DNA of 8,229 nucleotides from Clostridia bacterium (lineage in GTDB: Bacteria; Bacillota; Clostridia; Oscillospirales; CAG-272), in NCBI GenBank assembly GCA_900754175.1, contig CAAEBS010000004.1, positions 1-8,229 of the forward strand. Direction: 5' to 3'. The stretch's first letter is position 1. Every line of letters starts with the position of its first letter. The translations under genes were made by a program, and so were the position numbers. Positions 6,853-8,229 of this stretch are shown one piece after another. Under the pieces are notes generated by a model. The model ran no database searches. It was not told where the DNA came from and saw only the letters and a list, made by a program, of their open reading frames with translations.

Positions 6853-7935
6853 ATGAACCAGTCTGACGAGTTTGATTTTGAAAACCGCATTATGACCACC
6901 TCCTTTACAAGGGACGATACCGACACCGACACTTCCCTGCGCCCGAAAAGCCTTGACGACTACATCGGGCAGGAAAAGGTCAAGGAAAATCTGAAAATTT
7001 ATATCGAAGCGGCAAAGATCCGGGGAGAAAGTCTCGACCATGTTCTGCTGTACGGACCTCCGGGGCTTGGAAAGACCACGCTTTCCAACATCATCGCCGC
7101 CGAAATGGGGGTCAACATCCGTGTGACCTCCGGTCCCGCTATCGAAAAGCAGGGCGATCTTGCCGCACTGCTGACCAACCTCGGCGACGGAGACGTTCTG
7201 TTCATCGACGAAATCCACCGTCTGTCCCGTTCGATTGAGGAGATCCTGTACCCGGCAATGGAGGACAACGCCCTTGATATCATCATCGGCAAGGGTCCCG
7301 CCGCACGGAGTATCCGGATCGACCTGCCCCGCTTCACGCTGATCGGCGCCACCACCCGTGCCGGACAGCTGACCACCCCGCTGCGGGATCGTTTCGGTGT
7401 GGTGCTCAAGCTGGAGCTTTACACGCCGGAGGAGCTTGCCACTATCGTCACCCGGAGCGCCGGAATTCTCGGCTTTGCCATTACGCCGGACGGGGCGTAT
7501 GAGATCGCCTCCCGCTCCCGTGGAACTCCCCGTATCGCCAACCGCCTGCTGAAGCGTATCCGGGATTTTGCGCAGGTGCACGGTCAGGAAACGATCGACA
7601 GCAAGATTGCCAACTACGCCCTGCAAAAGCTGGAAATCGACCAGTTGGGGCTGGACAATACCGACCGGAAGATGCTGGAAACCATTATCCGTTTCTACAA
7701 CGGCGGTCCGGTGGGACTGGAAACGCTTGCGGCAACCGTCGGCGAGGAAGCCGTAACCCTGGAGGACGTCTACGAACCGTATCTGTTGCAGATCGGCTAC
7801 CTGAGCCGCACCCCCCGTGGGCGTTGCGTCACTCACCTTGCCTATGAGCACCTCGGGCTTCGCCCGCCGGCAAAAGGCAATCCCCGCTCCGATTCTTCTG
7901 AACAAATGGATATATTTGAGGAGAACAATAAATAA
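6853..7935 (+). CDS. ruvB: Holliday junction branch migration ATPase RuvB
   Basis: AAA+ motor that forms hexameric rings on DNA and pumps it through the RuvA-bound junction. The 360 residues are slightly longer than the usual 335-350, the extra lying in a hydrophilic N-terminus (1-27) and tail (337-360). Motifs in order: Walker A GPPGLGKT (68-75), Walker B LFIDEIH (116-122), and the signature GATTRAGQLTTPLRDRFG (165-182) with the likely arginine finger R178. Sensor 2 is GTPRIANR (224-231, R227), and a C-terminal winged-helix domain runs from about 262 to 336 (including GGPVGLETLA and QIGYLSRTPRGR). All residues needed for ATP hydrolysis are present. AAGGAGG begins inside the ruvA stop and sits 5 bases before the ATG. 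It is the last gene of the rightward unit. The sequence turns AT-rich right after its stop. Confidence 0.98.
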   Translation: MNQSDEFDFENRIMTTSFTRDDTDTDTSLRPKSLDDYIGQEKVKENLKIYIEAAKIRGESLDHVLLYGPPGLGKTTLSNIIAAEMGVNIRVTSGPAIEKQGDLAALLTNLGDGDVLFIDEIHRLSRSIEEILYPAMEDNALDIIIGKGPAARSIRIDLPRFTLIGATTRAGQLTTPLRDRFGVVLKLELYTPEELATIVTRSAGILGFAITPDGAYEIASRSRGTPRIANRLLKRIRDFAQVHGQETIDSKIANYALQKLEIDQLGLDNTDRKMLETIIRFYNGGPVGLETLAATVGEEAVTLEDVYEPYLLQIGYLSRTPRGRCVTHLAYEHLGLRPPAKGNPRSDSSEQMDIFEENNK

Positions 7936-7942
7936 AACAAAC

Positions 7943-8040
7943 CCCGAAAGTAAAAATTGGATCTTTATCAAGCCAATGAGCTTAGGCTATAATGTTTATC
8001 GGCACAGCTTAATCCAATAAATGCTTTCGGGCTTTTTTAC
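7943..8040 (+). terminator. Long-stem terminator-like structured element downstream of ruvB
   Basis: Outer arms CCCGAAAG (7943-7950) and CTTTCGGG (8024-8031) pair perfectly, followed at once by CTTTTTTAC. Two more outer pairs (U-G and A-U) extend the stem. After a 3x3 internal loop, inner arms ATTGGAT (7956-7962) and ATCCAAT (8012-8018) pair perfectly. The 49-nt apical region (7963-8011) has further pairing options, such as AGCC (7971-7974) with GGCT (7985-7988). The position 7 bases after ruvB and the U-tract fit a Rho-independent terminator. The reverse strand also ends its stem with a T-rich stretch, so it could stop leftward transcripts too. A normal terminator loop is 3-8 nt; this one is far longer, so it may instead be a structured RNA or a terminator carrying a small insertion. 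Confidence 0.6.
7965..7993 (+). promoter_or_regulatory. Possible promoter inside the terminator's apical region
   Basis: TTATCA (7965-7970), 17 bp, TATAAT (7988-7993). The -10 is perfect and the spacing ideal; the -35 matches 4 of 6. A start near 8000 would give a leader of about 86 nt for the partial gene at 8086. It would also lack the left arm of the terminator stem, so such a transcript could not form the hairpin that stops transcription from ruvB. Confidence 0.4.
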
Positions 8041-8070
8041 TTTTCAAACATATACCTTTTTATTGCTAAA

Positions 8071-8076
8071 GGGAGG
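8071..8076 (+). promoter_or_regulatory. Ribosome binding site of the AT-rich partial gene, in a possible hairpin loop
   Basis: GGGAGG lies 9 bases before the ATG at 8086. It decides that a short reading frame running off the window is a real gene. The flanks TAAAG (8067-8071) and CTTTA (8077-8081) are perfect reverse complements, so the core GGAGG (8072-8076) would sit exactly in the 5-nt loop of a small weak hairpin. An alternative stem pairs CCTTT (8055-8059) with AAAGG (8068-8072). Confidence 0.6.
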
Positions 8077-8085
8077 CTTTAAACA

Positions 8086-8229
8086 ATGTTTACTGGTGTA
8101 ACATATGGATTAAATAACATTTTGCTTTTATGTTACGATACTGGAATATCAAAAAATTTATCTTACAAGCAAAAATTTGGAAATTATTATTTTACTCGTA
8201 CATGGACATATTCTGCCATTTCAGAAAAA
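8086..8229 (+). CDS. Unrecognised AT-rich gene, 5' part only (runs off the window)
   Basis: The frame is open from ATG at 8086 through the last base: 48 codons with no stop, starting MFTGVTYGLNNILLLCYD and ending near FTRTWTYSAISEK. A strong GGGAGG site upstream and an absence of stops in 26%-GC sequence support a real gene. I do not recognise the family. What is visible is a short hydrophobic stretch (about residues 9-17), then a polar segment rich in Tyr, Lys and Asn, with no clear signal peptide and no catalytic motif. By hand count 37 of 144 bases are G or C, far below the GC-rich neighbours, and codons such as TTA, ATA, AAA and AAT prevail. This suggests horizontal origin. The gene follows the structured element after ruvB and may be the first cargo gene of an island, prophage or defence locus; nothing visible decides between these. 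Confidence 0.6.
   Translation, partial: MFTGVTYGLNNILLLCYDTGISKNLSYKQKFGNYYFTRTWTYSAISEK

Larger units (their letters stand above)
7936..8229. other. AT-rich boundary segment after ruvB
   Basis: Directly after the ruvB stop the base composition shifts from GC-rich coding sequence to strongly AT-rich sequence. The segment holds the structured terminator-like element, a possible promoter, a ribosome binding site and the start of one gene. No tRNA gene, integrase fragment or clear direct-repeat attachment site is visible. It is best read as the left edge of an acquired region, or possibly a contig joining error. Confidence 0.55.

Noticed and set aside
5802..6932. 376-codon minus-strand open frame across the yfhO end and ruvA
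   Set aside because: Antisense to two well-supported genes, low-complexity product rich in Ser and Gly, no ribosome binding site evidence.
6823..7971. 382-codon minus-strand open frame across ruvB
   Set aside because: Mirror of ruvB; the start would lie inside the structured element, and no family is recognisable.
7943..8040. tRNA, CRISPR repeat or type III toxin-antitoxin repeat array after ruvB
   Set aside because: No cloverleaf or TTC-type T loop, and only one unit with no tandem copies; the short TTTATC duplicate (7964-7969 and 7995-8000) is too small to count as an array.
8009..8113. Inverted pair TTAATCCA (8009-8016) and TGGATTAA (8106-8113)
   Set aside because: Eight bases of AT-rich sequence 90 bp apart, one arm inside coding sequence; likely chance.

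Overview
The window looks like a chromosomal segment of a moderately GC-rich Bacillota, most likely a gut-type clostridium. This rests on the gene families: a DUF951 protein, a giant YfhO-type membrane protein, a paired ECF-transporter ATPase module, and strong GGAGG-type ribosome binding sites. No rRNA or marker gene fixes the genus. From position 1 to about 7935 the sequence is dense housekeeping coding sequence. The last 300 bases are abruptly AT-rich and look like the edge of a different, probably acquired, segment.

Left half (minus strand, read from 2762 down to 1): ruvC, a PUA-less class I SAM-dependent methyltransferase, ecfA1, and ecfA2, whose 3' end runs off the window. Gaps are 43, 14 and 10 bp, so this reads as one operon. 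A near-consensus sigma-A promoter (TTGACT, 17 bp, TATAAT) lies just upstream of ruvC. The transporter's membrane subunit EcfT would be expected beyond position 1.

A 163-bp AT-rich divergent intergenic region (2763-2925) holds the ruvC promoter, candidate promoters for the rightward genes, and a perfect 10-bp inverted repeat that could be an operator.

Right half (plus strand, 2926-7935): a DUF951 small protein, a 1012-residue YfhO-family polytopic membrane protein, ruvA and ruvB. yfhO and ruvA overlap in TGATG, and the ruvB ribosome binding site overlaps the ruvA stop, so the last three genes at least should be translationally linked. All three parts of the Holliday junction machinery (RuvA and RuvB for branch migration, RuvC for resolution) therefore lie within about 5.7 kb. 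ruvC is on the opposite strand, and a cell-envelope gene sits between it and ruvAB.

After ruvB there is an unusual terminator-like element: outer arms CCCGAAAG/CTTTCGGG, inner arms ATTGGAT/ATCCAAT, a 49-nt apical region holding a possible promoter, then a T-run. It is followed by a good ribosome binding site and the first 48 codons of an unrecognised AT-rich gene (about 26% GC by hand count) that continues past the window. This boundary is the most likely place for something undescribed. Too little of the cargo is visible to name a system.
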